Shown: positions 1 through 12,172 of the stretch, piece by piece
Position numbering within the stretch: position 1 is the first letter of the stretch
How the letters are laid out: every line of letters begins with the position of its first letter
Origin: Trametes villosa
Lineage: Eukaryota > Basidiomycota > Agaricomycetes > Polyporales > Polyporaceae
DNA: 64,000 nucleotides
NCBI GenBank assembly: GCA_002964805.2
Contig: PUDQ02000105.1
Location: 186,001-250,000 of the forward strand
Direction: 5' to 3'
Notes under the pieces: generated by a model
What the model was told of the DNA's origin: nothing
Databases searched by the model: none
The model's input: only the letters and a program-made list of their open reading frames with translations
Position numbers and translations under genes: made by a program

Positions 1-360
1 CGACGTACACGCGACGAGAACGGCAGAGACAAACAAGAACCAATCGAAGCAGCAACAGATGCCGCGTGGTGGGGGAGGGGGAGGCGGTGCGAGTCGCGAT
101 TAGCATGCCAGGTGTGTGGGGGAAGCCGAATAACATTAAGGAGTGGCTGGGTGAGAGACGAATTCGAGAGGGATATATGCAGGGGAAGAAAGATCGGCGA
201 GAGAGTGAATGGTCGATCAGACGGTAATCTGAGGTCGAGAAAGAGAACGATGAATGCGGGCGGATGAATGCAAGTCATGAGAGGTCGTGACGATACAGTG
301 AAGGCGACGAGAGAGGTCCGGAGTTGCAAAGGAATGTACGCGGAGCCCAGAAATCCTGGC
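1..360. other. Left edge, no gene recognised
   Basis: This stretch lies downstream of the stop codon of the Ste50-like gene and probably holds its 3' UTR and flank. The short reading frames here have no family features. I see no RNA gene or repeat. Confidence 0.5.
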
Positions 361-2828
361 TCATACGACTGCCGCTGCTCGCGACTGAATGGGTGGGAAC
401 GCGGAAGACATGGGCGACACCTGCGCCTGCTGCGTCGTGGAGAGATCGCCATACCGCTGATCCTGGTCGGTGACCGAGAGGTTCGGCGCGGTACTTGCGC
501 TGGGCGTCGCTGGAGTTCCTGATGATGAGGGAACCTTGCCGATGAACCATGACTGCGGCGGAACAAGTTCAGCATAGACGCATGACGGTGGACAAGAATT
601 GAACGTACGGGCACCCATCCACGATCTCCGGACTCTTCTTTGACGGCCTGATCACGATGTCATCAGATTTCAGACGGAGCGGCGGACTGCGAGAGAAGAA
701 CTCACGTATGACCAATGATTGTACCTCTTGAACACTCTTAGAGAGTCGTCCTTCTGCAAATCCAACTCTTCGTCGCCCTTCTTCTTGTAGTCCATCAGCG
801 CGATACCCGGGAAGCTCGTTGACAGGATGCTCAGAGGCAAGATTGGCGTCGTGCCTGGCGGGGAAGAGGGTGGTGACCCCGCGTAGCCTCCGCGCGCGGT
901 AGCCTCCTGGATCGCGACGGCCACGGGGACTTTGGTCTCGAGCAGACAACCAGCAGGGACCCAGCCCTGCTTCGACGGATCCTGGTCGACAAGTCCGGTT
1001 CCTGCGGGGTCGCGCTGGACGACCCACCACCCCCTGGCTCGTGAAACGATGATGAATGTATCGCCACTGCACATGGACAGTCAGCGGCAGCCGGCGGCAA
1101 GAAGCAAGATACGCACACTACCACGTCGAACTCGTCTTCCTGTTCCGCCATATACGGGTATATCGCGACGGCGTACGATACCTCCGACGCGGGCGGCATC
1201 TCCCTGAGAATGGGAGGAGTACCGCCATCCCCGTCCGCAGCGTTGCTCTGCCCCGCGTCGCTCTGCGCCTTGGACGTATCCGCACCGAAGTCGTTCTGTT
1301 TCTCGACCATGGGCGACATCAACTCTGGCCACCCTGACTGGCCGTTGGGCACCCCGGTCATGATTCCTGGGGTTTGGTTGGGCAGATGGCTGTTGACTTG
1401 CAACTTGGGTGGACGTCCCCGCCCGTCCTGAGAAGGCGACTGGCCGAGATGCTGGCCGTGGGATTGTGGATGTCCGGACGTGCCAGGCGTGGGTGTGGAC
1501 TTGGCGGAGCCGCCGTCAGTAGCCGACGCTTTCCGGGCGGCCTGTTTCTGCTGTGCCACAGCGATGGGCGACCGGATGTCCTTGATATGCTTGAGCATGA
1601 AGACCGGGTTCTTCTTCGCGTCCTTTAGTTTCTGGAAGAGGAGCAGAGGCTTCTCATCGTAGCTGAGGCAGCGCTCGATGCGACTCCCTAGTAGCCGTGG
1701 GTCTGAGCGGTCAAGCGGCTTTACGGCAAATGACGACATACCAGGAGCGCCGTAGCAGATGAACATGGCATAATTCTGCCAGTCGTCGTTGTTGATCTTG
1801 TACTTCTTCAACGCAGCCGGCAGAACCTTCCACGCCGGATCATCCAGGCTCACTTTGAAGCTCTTGAGATTATCTTGGCTGTCCTGCCGCTGTGGCCGCG
1901 GCGGTGGGAGGTTGGGCTGCAGCGTGTTGGTACTCGAGTAGGACGTATGCTGGCTCGTAGAAGGTTCCGTCCCGACGACGGTGGAGCCGGATGCCCGGGA
2001 TCGGTCGGTGTACATTGACGATGTTTGGCGGGAGTTGTTATTGTGGATGTCGTGCTCCATACGCTGGGGAGAGGGCTGCGGAGACTCTACGTCCGTGGTC
2101 GCCTTCGTGGGGGATTTGGTGGGCTTGACGAAGGAGCCCCATTTAAACGTATGCGAGCGGTTGACTGGGCTCTCGGACTCGCCCTGCGGACTGCGTTGAG
2201 ATAATCACCAGGAAACAATCATGTCACTTACCAGCTGGGGGCGCGAGGAAACGGTACGCAGTTGACCGAGGTCCTCCAGACAGCCACTCAAAGTATCGCT
2301 CAGCCTCCTGTTGTCGTCTTCCAGCGCGCGGAGGCGCTCGCCTGCGGAAAGGTTAGACAATCAGGGATGTGGCTACAGTGAGTCGCGTACTTTGGTCTTT
2401 CAGAAGGTCATAGAGCCGTCCCACGCTAACCTCTTGGCGCTCCTCCGCTTCCGCTGCAGGACACGTCAGGGGATATCAGGAAGGGGGTGATGAGAACGCA
2501 CAAGGGGGTACGTAGTGTTCGGGCTCAATAGGGATGTTCTGGGCGAGCTTGACATTGTAAACGGCCTTGAGGATCGTGAGACGTTGGCCGATGGTGGCAA
2601 TCCCCATCTCCTTGAGGCTTTCGGGGTCGAGAAGGCAGAGGACATCGCCGGAAATGTTGTGCTCTGGAACGTCATGGGTCTTCCGCTGGTATCGACGAGA
2701 GGAAGAGGAGGGGACGGACCTTTGACCTGCTGCTCGTATTGCGGGAAGCCGAGTTTGGAGAGCCAGCTGTGGACGTCGTTTTCGTCCCAGTCGAGGATGG
2801 GCTTGAGCTCGATGGACGACGCGTCCAT
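361..2828 (-). CDS. STE50: Ste50/Ubc2-type MAPK adaptor (SAM, RA, two SH3)
   Basis: Scaffold that links the Ste11-type MAPKKK to upstream Ras/Cdc42 signalling in pheromone and stress MAPK cascades. The first exons (2828 to about 2470) encode a SAM domain, including the stretches DWDENDVHSWLSKLGF and GDVLCLLDPESLKEMG. A short coiled coil follows (around 2270-2455). A Ras-association domain is encoded at about 1570-1870 (KSFKVSLDDPAWKVLPAAL to SYDEKPLLLFQKLKDAK). After a Pro/Ser/Gln-rich linker come two SH3 domains: SYAVAIYPYMAEQEDEFDV at about 1170, and GIALMDYKKKGDEELDLQ ending GDRGWVPSWFIGK at about 540-810. The last SH3 is split by two introns (donors GTGAGT and GTACGT). C-terminal SH3 domains are the basidiomycete form known from Ustilago Ubc2 and are absent from yeast Ste50. 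Family call is secure; some exon edges are inferred. Confidence 0.9.
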
Positions 2829-3100
2829 GGCGGGGGATGGGGGCGAGAGTCAAGCCAGGATGCGGTTCGCGGTGCGGGCTGAATTGGAGAGACGACAGCA
2901 ACACGGCCGAATATCCGTCTCCTCGGTCCGCGCGGTGGCTCGGGGCCGCGTGCGCCAAGCGGACCCTGGCCACCGCGCGCGCCGGGCGTCTCCTGCCTCA
3001 GTTGCAGCCGTCGGACGCGGACTGCCCGCAGCTTCCACGCTTCCCCCCATCGCCTCCTCGTCCTCGTCGTGGCGACTGATGACCGACGCTAGTAACGCCC
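2829..3100. promoter_or_regulatory. Shared divergent promoter region
   Basis: A 272 bp gap between the start codons of the Ste50-like gene (minus) and the large acidic-Phe protein gene (plus). It must hold both 5' UTRs and core promoters. I see no clear TATA box. Confidence 0.5.
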
Positions 3101-5936
3101 ATGGACGACGACCTCTACCAGAATGCCTGGAGTGAAACGACCAACACGATACCCGCCACGCTAAGGGACGACCCCGCGCCGTCATGGACGTCAACCAAGC
3201 TCACTAGTTCCTATGGCGAGGAGGCAGACCTCGCCGCCCCCTCCTGGTCTACTGGCGCCGGCATTCACTGGAACGAGCCCAGCAGTCCCGGCTTCACGTG
3301 GTCCCAGACCGAACCTGACTTGGCTTGGGGTGCTAGTGCATATGAGGGGATCTCCATCGGGAAGTCACCCGCTGAGGACCATATCCCTGACCTGCCCGAC
3401 GCAGACAGCTCCGTCGAAGAACCTCCAGAAGCAGAGGAACCCGCAGATGAAGAGGAAATCGCAGAGCCTCTTGCGGAGGATATTCACGCACCCGAACCGG
3501 TACGCGAACAGGAACGTCCGCCGTCCCCGGAGTCTTTCACGGTCGAGTCTCAAGGTATAACGCCGGAGCTTGCAGCACCACCCAGTCCCGACGGCTTTGG
3601 TTCCTTTGAAGATGCATTCACAGAGGAGACATCACAGTCTCCGGGGTTCGCGTTGGACGCTGGGGATGCGGACCCATGGGGTTCATCTGCTTGGTCTGAA
3701 ACCAAACCGGAGCAGGAAGAGGAACCGGTGGACGAATGGGAAAGGGCTCGTCAAGAGAAGGCCAAGCAAGATCGTCGTGTGGTAAGCTATATCCCACCAT
3801 GTAGTGCGCGGTTGATTCACCAGAGGATATGCTACAGCCTCCGGAGCTATTGGCGCACATCCTACAGCAATGTGAAGAGCTCGGTCGCGACTTCTGCCCT
3901 GATGCTGCGAAGGAGGGTCCAGATGCAGCCCAGCAATCATGGAATGATGACTGGCGCAGCGGCATGGATAGCGTCCCAGGCCTGTGAGTATGCCATTGCA
4001 TTCAAGCAGTGTCGTACTCAAGCTGCATGTATCCCATCCTCTTCTCGGGGCAATAGAAACGCATTGCTAGAGTCTTTTCTACCACCTCTTACTCTGAAAC
4101 CGCCGACACGCTTCTCCCAAACGCTGATGGCAAAGAAACTAGCGTCCTCCGTCAAGCTGACCAAGAACCTGCCCATCACAAAGGGAAGCCCTATGTCGCA
4201 CTACCTGGCAGCGAAGGGGTCTACCGCATGGGAGATGTCAGTGAAGGAGCAGAAAGAGATCGTTGAAGACGATATCCCGGTAGGATGGCGTATCATGGAG
4301 AAGACTGCCCCCACATCGTCTGCAGACGCTGCTAACCAGAAGAAACCGACCGGCCGACTCTTCTCTTTCTGGGGCCGTCGTCAGTCTCAGGCTTCGGTGT
4401 CCCCTCAGTCCACCGGTACGACCGAGGCGACCGCAGAGGCACGTTCGTCTTCTGTAGACAAGCCGCGTAGCCCTCTCGTGGACGAGGTGAAGGTCGAATC
4501 TCGGCGACCCAGCCAAGACAGCGTGCGTTCCTCGATGACCAGCAATCAGGCCGCAGTTTCCCCTCCTGTCTCCGAGCCTACCAGTTCTCAGCAGGTGCCC
4601 CCGGCCTTTGCAGCAGCGATAACGTCGACTGCACCTAGCATGTCTTCGTACGGCTCTACACCCGATCCGGTACCTGAACGGTCTGGGACGCCGCCTGCGC
4701 CTTCCGCGATGTCGCGCTTCCTCAACAGGTTCTCCCGGCGCGGCAGCTCGATGAGCGGGAGCCCACGCAGCTCTCTCGCCCTCTCCTCTGACGACCTTGA
4801 GTTCCTCTCGGACATCATCCCGAGCGCTAGCGACGACGCGGACGAAGACCCCACAGACGCGCTGGAGAAGTTCGTGAACGACAAGCGCGTCAGCATGCCC
4901 TCGGCATTGCCGCCCCCTCTCGCACCCCCGCCCAAGGCTTCCACAATCAAGCCGCCGGGCGTGTCAAGTGGCCCGACTTCCGCAAGCAGCGACCGCAGTG
5001 CAGCGTTCGACGACTTTGCCGCATGGCCGGGCTTTTCAGACGCCCCCGACGCCACGGCCACGTCTTCCCGTCCGACGCTGGCTGGCAGTGCTGGTCAAAC
5101 GTTAATACCCTCGTTGCCGCCGCCACTCGCCCCGTCACGGCCAATCACGCCGTCGGCTACGCCGGGAGCAGGCCCTTCAAGGGTCGCTATCCCGCTCGTG
5201 CCCACGTCACTCGCGCAGTCCTCCCGCCCCCCATCCCGCCTGCAAACCTCGCCCCCGCCGCCCTCGCTCTCGCTCTCGGGATTCGCCCTGCCCCCGCCTC
5301 CTTCATTCCAGCGTTCTGCACCATCAATACCGCCCCCGATGGCGAGCAAGCCGAAGCTGTCGTCTCCGTTCCCACTACCGCTCACGTCGGAAACGACCGA
5401 GCGAGAACCGTCGTCTGCATCGACGACCTCTTCTCGGACTTCGTACGAGACGGCCGCGGAGGCGTCCCCAACGTCGCCTACCTCCTCTCTGCCCCTGGGT
5501 ACATTGTACCCCCATCTAGTCACGCCGGCTAGCCCGCCTCTCGCATCCGCTCAACCAATGCTGCCCTCGACCAACGGGTCATCGTCTCCGTATGGCCTTG
5601 CCACACCTCTGGCCAGCAGCTTCTCCCCCCTGCCACCCCCATCGAACCCTCCTACGGTGACATTAGCACCCCCACCGGCAGGCCGTCCCGCTGCCCCGCC
5701 ATCAGCCGTCCCTCTAACGTCGAATTTCTTTGACGATGACGATTTCGCCGACTTCCAGTCACCCGTCGAGTCGTCCCTCCAGCCCTCACCACCCGTACCC
5801 CTACCTATAGCCAAGTCGCCCCGGACGCTCTCCGCCGCGACCTCCGCCGCAGGTAAATCCCAATCGGCAGCCCCGAAGCCCTCCCCCTTCTCATTCCCCG
5901 CGCCCCCTCCCCCCTCAGGCCCAGCACGCGCATCCT

Positions 5937-5971
<35 letters not shown>

Positions 5972-6817
5972 AGCTTCGCGTCCTTCGACGACGACGACTT
6001 CGCCGACTTCCAGACGTCCCCCTCCTCCGCGACCGCGCTCAAGCCCGCCTCGCTCGCCTCCTCCACGTCCTCCCTCTTCCCCACGAGCGTCTCCGACCAG
6101 GCGCTGCTCACGCCCACGAAGGGCGCGGGCGCGGGCTCCGGCTTTGACGACATGGGCGACTTCTTCGCCTCTTCCCTGCGCACGCCCTCCCCGCCGCGCG
6201 TCCCCTCCAAGTCGCCGCCCGCGAAGCCGCAGCTCGCGCCCCCTCCGTCCGCCCCTGCCCCTACCCCGGCGCCCTCCGCGTCGATGCCCTCGCTCCCGAG
6301 CGTGTCGCTGCTCGCACGCCGGAAGCCGCACGCCGCGCAGCACCTGCACACGCTCAGCCTCGTCGAGAAGGCCGCCGCGCGGCAGGGCCAGTGGCCCGCG
6401 CCGCCGTCGCCGCTCCCGCAGGCGATCCCCGGGCCGTTCGCGCCACCCGCGAAGGCGTCCCAGGTGAACCTCATGGACGACGCGGACGCGGAGATGCCGC
6501 CGAGCCTATCTGGGGCGGGGCTCGCGCCGTCGTTCTCCTCCCCTGCGATGCTCAACCCGTCGCGGCCGTCCAGTGGCATGGGTGGGGGCGCTGCGAACGG
6601 CGTGCCGCCATTGAAGGGTGTGGCGGCGCCTGCGTCGTCGAGTTCGAATCCGAGCTCGTCGCTATCGGGCTCGTTGCTCCAGGGGTGGGACTTCCAGGCC
6701 GGGGGTGCCTCGCAACCCGCCACGGATTTATTCGGCGGCCTCACGAAGCCCGCGACGACGAACGGCACCCCAGGGGGGCTTTCAGCGCAGGATTTGTCGT
6801 TCTTCGAGGGTCTCTAG
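3101..6817 (+). CDS. Large disordered protein with acidic-phenylalanine (DDDDFADFQ) motifs
   Basis: I do not recognise a named family. The coding sequence looks like one open frame of about 1,240 codons, but it contains two introns, 3782-3825 and 3984-4056, whose lengths sum to a multiple of three. Between them exon 3826-3983 is read in another frame (PPELLAHILQQCEELGRDF), which fits its surroundings far better than the read-through. The N-terminal part is acidic with DPWGSSAW and SFEDAF elements. A conserved-looking block follows (SPMSHYLAAKGSTAWE), then a long Ser/Pro-rich disordered region. The motif FDDDDFADFQ occurs twice and a related DDMGDFF once. Such acidic-phenylalanine motifs bind clathrin adaptor appendages in proteins like aftiphilin, so a role in trafficking is possible but is inference only. 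Confidence 0.75.
3826..3983 (+). other. Frame-switched internal exon hidden in a long ORF
   Basis: This 158 nt exon follows intron 3782-3825 (GTAAGC to CCAGAG) and precedes intron 3984-4056 (GTGAGT to AATAG). Spliced, it reads DMLQPPELLAHILQQCEELG and onward without stops. Unspliced read-through gives an unrelated basic sequence. The acceptor is a tandem CAG/AG site, and only the second AG keeps frame. Confidence 0.75.
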
Positions 6818-7130
6818 CTACACTCCATAATATCGAGCCACTCTGCTATCACGTAACTTATCACCACGTCTCGGGTCAATCGCACTGCATCGCCTTCTTG
6901 GTTTCTGGCACGACCACCGTTTCTGTAATGTGGGTGATGAATGCGAAGAACATTCCGTGAAGAGGGAACAGTACTTGGGGACAACAACTACACAAGGTAT
7001 TCAGATACAGGGTATATTCTAGACATAACAAGCAAAACGATGTGTACACGTGCGACGTCGATACAGCGGGGATCCAGAAGCAGCAGAAGAAAATGTGAGC
7101 CCTCAGAACTCAGAACTCACAGCATGTATA
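6818..7130. other. Convergent 3' intergenic region
   Basis: Lies between the stop of the acidic-Phe gene (plus) and the stop of the J-protein gene (minus). It holds the two 3' UTRs; I see no further gene or repeat. Confidence 0.5.
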
Positions 7131-9120
7131 CTACAGACGAGCCGACACCGGCCCCTCCTTGGGCTGGCGGCGATGCTCGTGGTCGTGGTCATGGTGGTGA
7201 TCGTGCTTGTCATGATGCCAATGGCGAAGCGGATGAAGGACGGAGCTCAACCTGCGAAACGGCCGTTAGTCAGCCCTGACCCGCACATCAACAAAACTGC
7301 CAAACGGCACCTATGGCATCGCTCACCATCCGCGCCATCCGCGCTGCGAGTGTCTGTGGCTCTGGCTCTGACCATGGTTCTGTCCAGACTGTTCCGCGAC
7401 GGGCGGGGCCAGTGGGGTCGAGGGGCCCCTCTCCCGCTCATGCTCACGTTCAGGGTAGTACTCCCGGCTATCGCGCCGCGCCGCCGACGCCGACTTGTGG
7501 GTATGGTGACTGTGCCCGCTCTGCACGCTCTCGCGCCTCGGGTCGTGCGCGTAGCCGCTGTCCCTGTGTGCCTCATACGCGTTCGCCGTAGGGTTATGGC
7601 CTCCGTATATGCGCTGCGCGGGCGTCGCTGTAGGCACATTGTGCGACCGCGAAGAGGAACGGTCAGCATGCGCGTGCCCGGCCCCGCGTGGGTTAGCGGC
7701 ATGGCGTGCCGATTCAGAGGACGTACGCGAGGTGTAGCTCCTCCGGGGCGCGTCCTCTGCGATGGACCGATCGCGGTGGCTGCTGTGCCGCGAGCGGCTG
7801 GAGTGAGCGCGGTCGAGGTAGGCATTGGGGGGTGCTGGGGCTTGGGTCTGTGCAGGCCCTGCGCATATAGTCAGCATACAGTCAGAGAAGGCAACACGGG
7901 GCATTCTTACCAGAGATGGGGACGCTATATGCTTGAGATTGCTGCTGATGCGACGGAATGTATTGGTTGGCTGGCTGAGCAGGAGCATCTGCGATCGCCT
8001 GTGGCTGGTGGCGAGGCTGAGGCGCGGTCTGCGAGCGCCGCGGGCCTTCAAGGTGGCGATTAGACTGCGAAGGCTGTTCTATGCCATTGATCGTGTAGCG
8101 TTCGCCATCCGGCGACGAGTACGTGATGTGCTCGTTTCCCTACAGCCCATATCAGTATTGCGTAAATGAGGGATGGATGGACATAAACGTACCTCTGCAT
8201 CAGTCTGCTTGATGATGACCTCGGTGCGTCCATTCACAGTGCGCGTCATCTGGCTACGCGACACCCACTGCCCATTCCTCCCAACCGCCTCCGTCCTCGA
8301 GCTATACATCCTCCCCGCGCCGCCCTCGATCTGCGGGAACATCGAGCCGCCCATCAGCGCGCCAAACGGCGAGGACCCGAACATCGATCCCCCAAACGCC
8401 CCCTCCGGCCCCGGCCTGCCAAACGGCGAGCTAAAGAACGGATCGCTGGCAAACGGCGACGCGTGGGCGAACGGGTCTCGCGCAAACGGCGAGTTGTGGA
8501 AGAACGGGTCGTCGAACGGCGGGCGGAAGAAGGACGAGCCCGCGAAGAGCGGGTCGTTGTCGAACGCGCTGTGCACGTCGCCAAAAAGCGAGTTGAAGAG
8601 CTCGAACGGGTCCGTGAAGGTGTACCCCGGACCGCGGCGCGCACGGGCGCCGCCGAAGGCCGAGGCGAAGAAGGGGTCGTTGGCGAATGGATTGTTGTTG
8701 AACGAGCCGCGGTGGTCGGTGCGGGCGTAGTCCGGCTGCTCTGCGGGTGGCGGCCAGACGCCGTGCTGATCGTAGAGCTGCAGCAGGTGAGCACTACTGG
8801 AAAGGGAGGCTGGGGCGCAGACAGCCTTGTACGGACCTTGCGGTTCTGCTCGTTGTTCAGGACTTCATAAGCGTTGGTGACTAGTCTGAACTGCTCTTCT
8901 GCGTGCTTCTTGTCCTCGGGGGTAACGTTCTGCGGTAGTCGGTCGGGGTGTGTTTGCAGGGCCCGCTTTCGGTAGGCCTTCCTCACTGTGCGTTATGATT
9001 AGCTGGAGGTTCTGCTGCTACACGCGTACGCTACGCACCTTCTTCCTGTGTAGCATTCTTCTGTACACCGAGGACCTCATAATAGTTCGTAGTCGCAGTG
9101 AATGTTGCGGCGGCGGGCAT
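7131..9120 (-). CDS. Class B J-domain co-chaperone with Phe-rich DPF repeats
   Basis: Hsp40 protein that would stimulate an Hsp70 ATPase. The N-terminal J-domain reads NYYEVLGVQKNATQEE, then VRKAYRKRALQTHPDRLPQN with the essential HPD, then FRLVTNAYEVLNNEQNR. A G/F-like region rich in DPF and SPF follows (NDPFF, TDPFELFNSLFG, DDPFF, RDPFA, SDPFF), resembling human DNAJB6/DNAJB2. The second half is Ser/His/Arg-rich. The final exon (7131 to about 7247) adds a His/Asp-rich tail (HHDKHDHHHDHDHEH) before TAG. There is no zinc-finger domain, so it is not class A. I chose the ATG at 9120 because it gives the short leader usual before the J-domain; upstream in-frame codons are GTG or less suitable. 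Confidence 0.85.
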
Positions 9121-9645
9121 GGCGTAAACGAGTTCCGACACTCGTGAGGGGGGTGCTGAGTTATGTGCGGAGAGACAAACACAGGTTGATGTCAGTAGAA
9201 AAGGGCTGGGGAACGTTGCGAGGGTGCCGCGCGATATCGGCGCCGACGACGAGGGAGGACGCACGAAAGAGCTCGAACCTTCTTGCGATGCATGCATGCG
9301 GGACGCCACGCCCTCCCCGCGTCTGCGTCATGCCCCTTTAGCTAGCACAGCCACCACTGTATATTGATCGACCGCAGCTGGCAGGACCTGGACGTGCATT
9401 ACGGTAACGATTACGAACGACGTCGTCTTAACTTTGGCAGACACTACGCAGTATATTACAGTACTTAAGTAAGAGTCAAAACGATAACGAGACAGCAGGT
9501 GTACTACAGATCAGGCTACATATGTAAATGGGGAGTTCAAACTAACGATCATAACAGTGGTACGGTATGACGAACACATGTAACGGCATGCGGCGAGTCC
9601 CAACGCTCAAGCGAGGACGGCTCATACAGGGTATCAGATTGTCCG
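9121..9645. other. Promoter of the J-protein gene and 3' flank of the BTB gene
   Basis: About 525 bp between the BTB gene stop and the J-protein start, both on the minus strand. AT-richer than the flanking genes around 9350-9540. No further gene seen. Confidence 0.45.
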
Positions 9646-10924
9646 CTATGACGAGGAACGCTTGAGCATGCACGTAACACGAGACAACGGAGAGCGACGA
9701 ACCTGGACGAACGACCATTGGGCCAAGAGCTGCTTCACGCGGTCTGCGAGCGTCTGCTTGCAGAGCTGACACGGTAGGTGGTCCGCGAGCGGCGACAGGG
9801 CCTGGTGTATCGCGCTCGGCGACAAGTCTACACACCACATATATTTTGTCAGTACTTTACCTTCACGCGCCGTATATCGCCTGTCACTCACCGGCACGGT
9901 CCTCCCACGCAAGGTACGCAGTAGCGAGCGCCCACGCCCGCGCGAGCTGCTTCTGCGCCAGAAAGTCGCACTCCGGCGTCGACGGGTGTATATGCGGCGG
10001 GGGCCTAAGCACCCGCTTCAGCGCCTCCAGCCGCACCTTCCGCAGGATATACAGCCTCTTCAGATAGATCGGCGCGATCCGGGTCGCCCACTCCTCCGTG
10101 AACGCCTCGGTCGTGAGCGCGTGCAGGTAGCTCGACACGGGCTTCGCGAGCTCGTACAGGTCGTGCCGCGACGCGAGCGCGTAGACGTGTAGGGGCCGCA
10201 TCGGCGCCTGCGCGAGGATGATGCCGTAGATGGAGGTCGCGGGTGCGACGAGCATCTTCGGGGAGAGGCCGTAGGAGGGCATCGCGTCGACGGCCGCGAC
10301 GAGGACGTCCAGGGAGGGTTTGTATGTTGCACATGAGAGGCCGTACGCGCAGTGCAGGATGATGTTGAGCACGAGGGAGGGTTCCGGGACGCGCGCGAGG
10401 GGCGAGTAGTCGCCGCCGCGGACATCGTCGGACTTCGTTGGGTTTCGTAACACGGTGTTGTTGAAGTGGTTGGAGGATACGCTGAGGACTTGGGTAGTGT
10501 GGACGTAGAAGAAGACTTCATCCGAGGAGATGAGGACGAAGTCCGTCGGGATCGGAAGAAGGTTCGCGGACGGATGGAACGTCGTCGAGACGGACACGAC
10601 CGTGTTCTGTGGTTCGTCGTCGACCTTGTCCTGGCCCACACCTTCCCTTTCGGAAGCGGTCCCACTAGCACTTCCATCCGAGTCCTATAAGTCAAGTAGC
10701 CGGGTTATTGAAAGGCCAAGTGCGAGGTCGCTGAGAGTACTCACCGGAGGCGTCAAAACTTGGGAGGGGTGCGAACGCGCGAGGTCATTATGACGTCCAG
10801 GCGCAAACGCATCGATCATTTGAATGGCATGTTCAGTAGCGTCGGGCCCTGGTGATTGGGTCGCTACACAGAGATCTGCCGTGTTAAGGATAGACTCAAC
10901 GGTCTGCCACTCGGAGTTGTCCAT
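9646..10924 (-). CDS. BTB/POZ-like domain protein (basidiomycete family)
   Basis: The first exon (MDNSEWQTVESILNTADLCV) joins by an intron of about 60 nt to the main exon. This contains a BTB-like fold: LPIPTDFVLISSDEVFFYVH is the usual PTDxxLxSSDxxxFxVH entry, followed by LVLNIILHCAYGLSC. A helical region follows with LHVYALASRHDLYELAKPVS, as in the long-studied but uncharacterised BTB proteins expanded in agaricomycetes. The last exon reads LSPSAIHQALSPLADHLPC and ends near TLADRVKQLLAQWSFVQ. BTB domains often recruit cullin-3, but nothing here shows a partner or substrate. Family call firm, function unknown. Confidence 0.8.
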
Positions 10925-12172
10925 AGCCTCAGAAGATGGCCGACGGGGTAAAAGGCGCGTGCAAGCAGGAGAGCGGCGCTCTGCTAGATATCAAGCTACC
11001 CTTCTTCAACCCTCGAAAGAGCCCCTAAGTCTAGAACTTTCAGCTTCGCGATTCGAGGCTCGTAAACCGGGGGGAAAGGAGCGACAAGTGGATCGCTCAG
11101 CAGAATCGCGGGCGTGCCGACCGGGGAGTGGCGCGGCAGTCGACGTGATGAAGCAGGCTAGCGCCCAGAGAATCAACCAGGCGTCGAGTCTCTCCGCGCG
11201 CCCTTCTTCGACTGGGTGCTATGACGTCCACGGGAAAATTAAGGCAAGGCACGAACTCATCATAGTTTTCCTGAGTGACGTGCCTCGTGGCACACGGATG
11301 CCGTTATGAATGCCGAACACCTATAGCTCGCACTGCACGAGACCATTGGACTGGGGTAGAGTCGAATTTAGCGCTGCCATCCGCTCAAGCGTAGATCCTA
11401 TGTGGGGCGCAAGTGAAAGCCTCAAGCAACAGCAGCAGTACTAGTTCTAGGAAGGCATGGCAGGAGTAACGGCACAACCAACGTCAGGAACGAGCTACAG
11501 TTCGTAGCCAACATCCCGGTCCGCAGCCGAAAGCTATGTTTCGTGCCATAGGCGCCCAAGCGTGAACTGTGCCTGGATGCCCCAGCTTGCATGATGCGCC
11601 GCCACCACCATGCAGATCCGGACGACACCCTACGACACCAAACGATTGAAGGAACATATTCTTAGCCTCAGTAATTCGAGCAGTCGGTCACAGAGGAATG
11701 ACCGTGTGCACCCAAACGCTCCCTAACAGCAGCTCGTCCTGCCTCAGTGAAGGCGGTAAAGCTTTTAAAGCTCCCGAAGCCTGGGATCCTACCCTCCCAT
11801 CAGTTCTGCAGTATTTTCGCGATCGGAGCAGTCCGTCTCTCGGGTTCCGTTCAAATCGGCCCTCTGCAACTTGAACGGCCTGGCATGGCTTGCTTCTCTC
11901 CGCCAGGACGAGCCCGTCCACCCACAGCCCTTGTGCCGCGAAGTCCTCAAGAGGTACGACGCTTGCCCACTCATCACAGAGAAGACTGAAGATGACGACG
12001 TTACGGGAACCATGATAGATGCCGCAAGGAGCGGGCGCTGAGCATCACTATATAGCGTCCTGTTAGCCCGTGTCATCCCCGGGTGTCACCCACGGTAGTA
12101 CTTTACGCAGCCCCGTAGCCTGCCGGCACCGTAACGTCCTCGCCGGGCTTTCCCCTCTCCAAACGGACAGCG
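10925..12172. other. Intergenic region, no supported gene
   Basis: About 1.25 kb between divergent genes. Short frames on both strands (such as around 11422-11628 and 11747-12076) show no family features or consistent splice structure. I see no inverted repeats that mark an element; it may be decayed sequence plus promoters. Confidence 0.45.

Noticed and set aside
5936..5975. GCCCGC hexamer tandem repeat
   Set aside because: It encodes a Pro-Ala run in a disordered protein and is ordinary low complexity.
5551..6768. 405-codon open frame on the minus strand
   Set aside because: Antisense shadow of the GC-rich acidic-Phe gene; low-complexity Gly/Ala composition and no family features.
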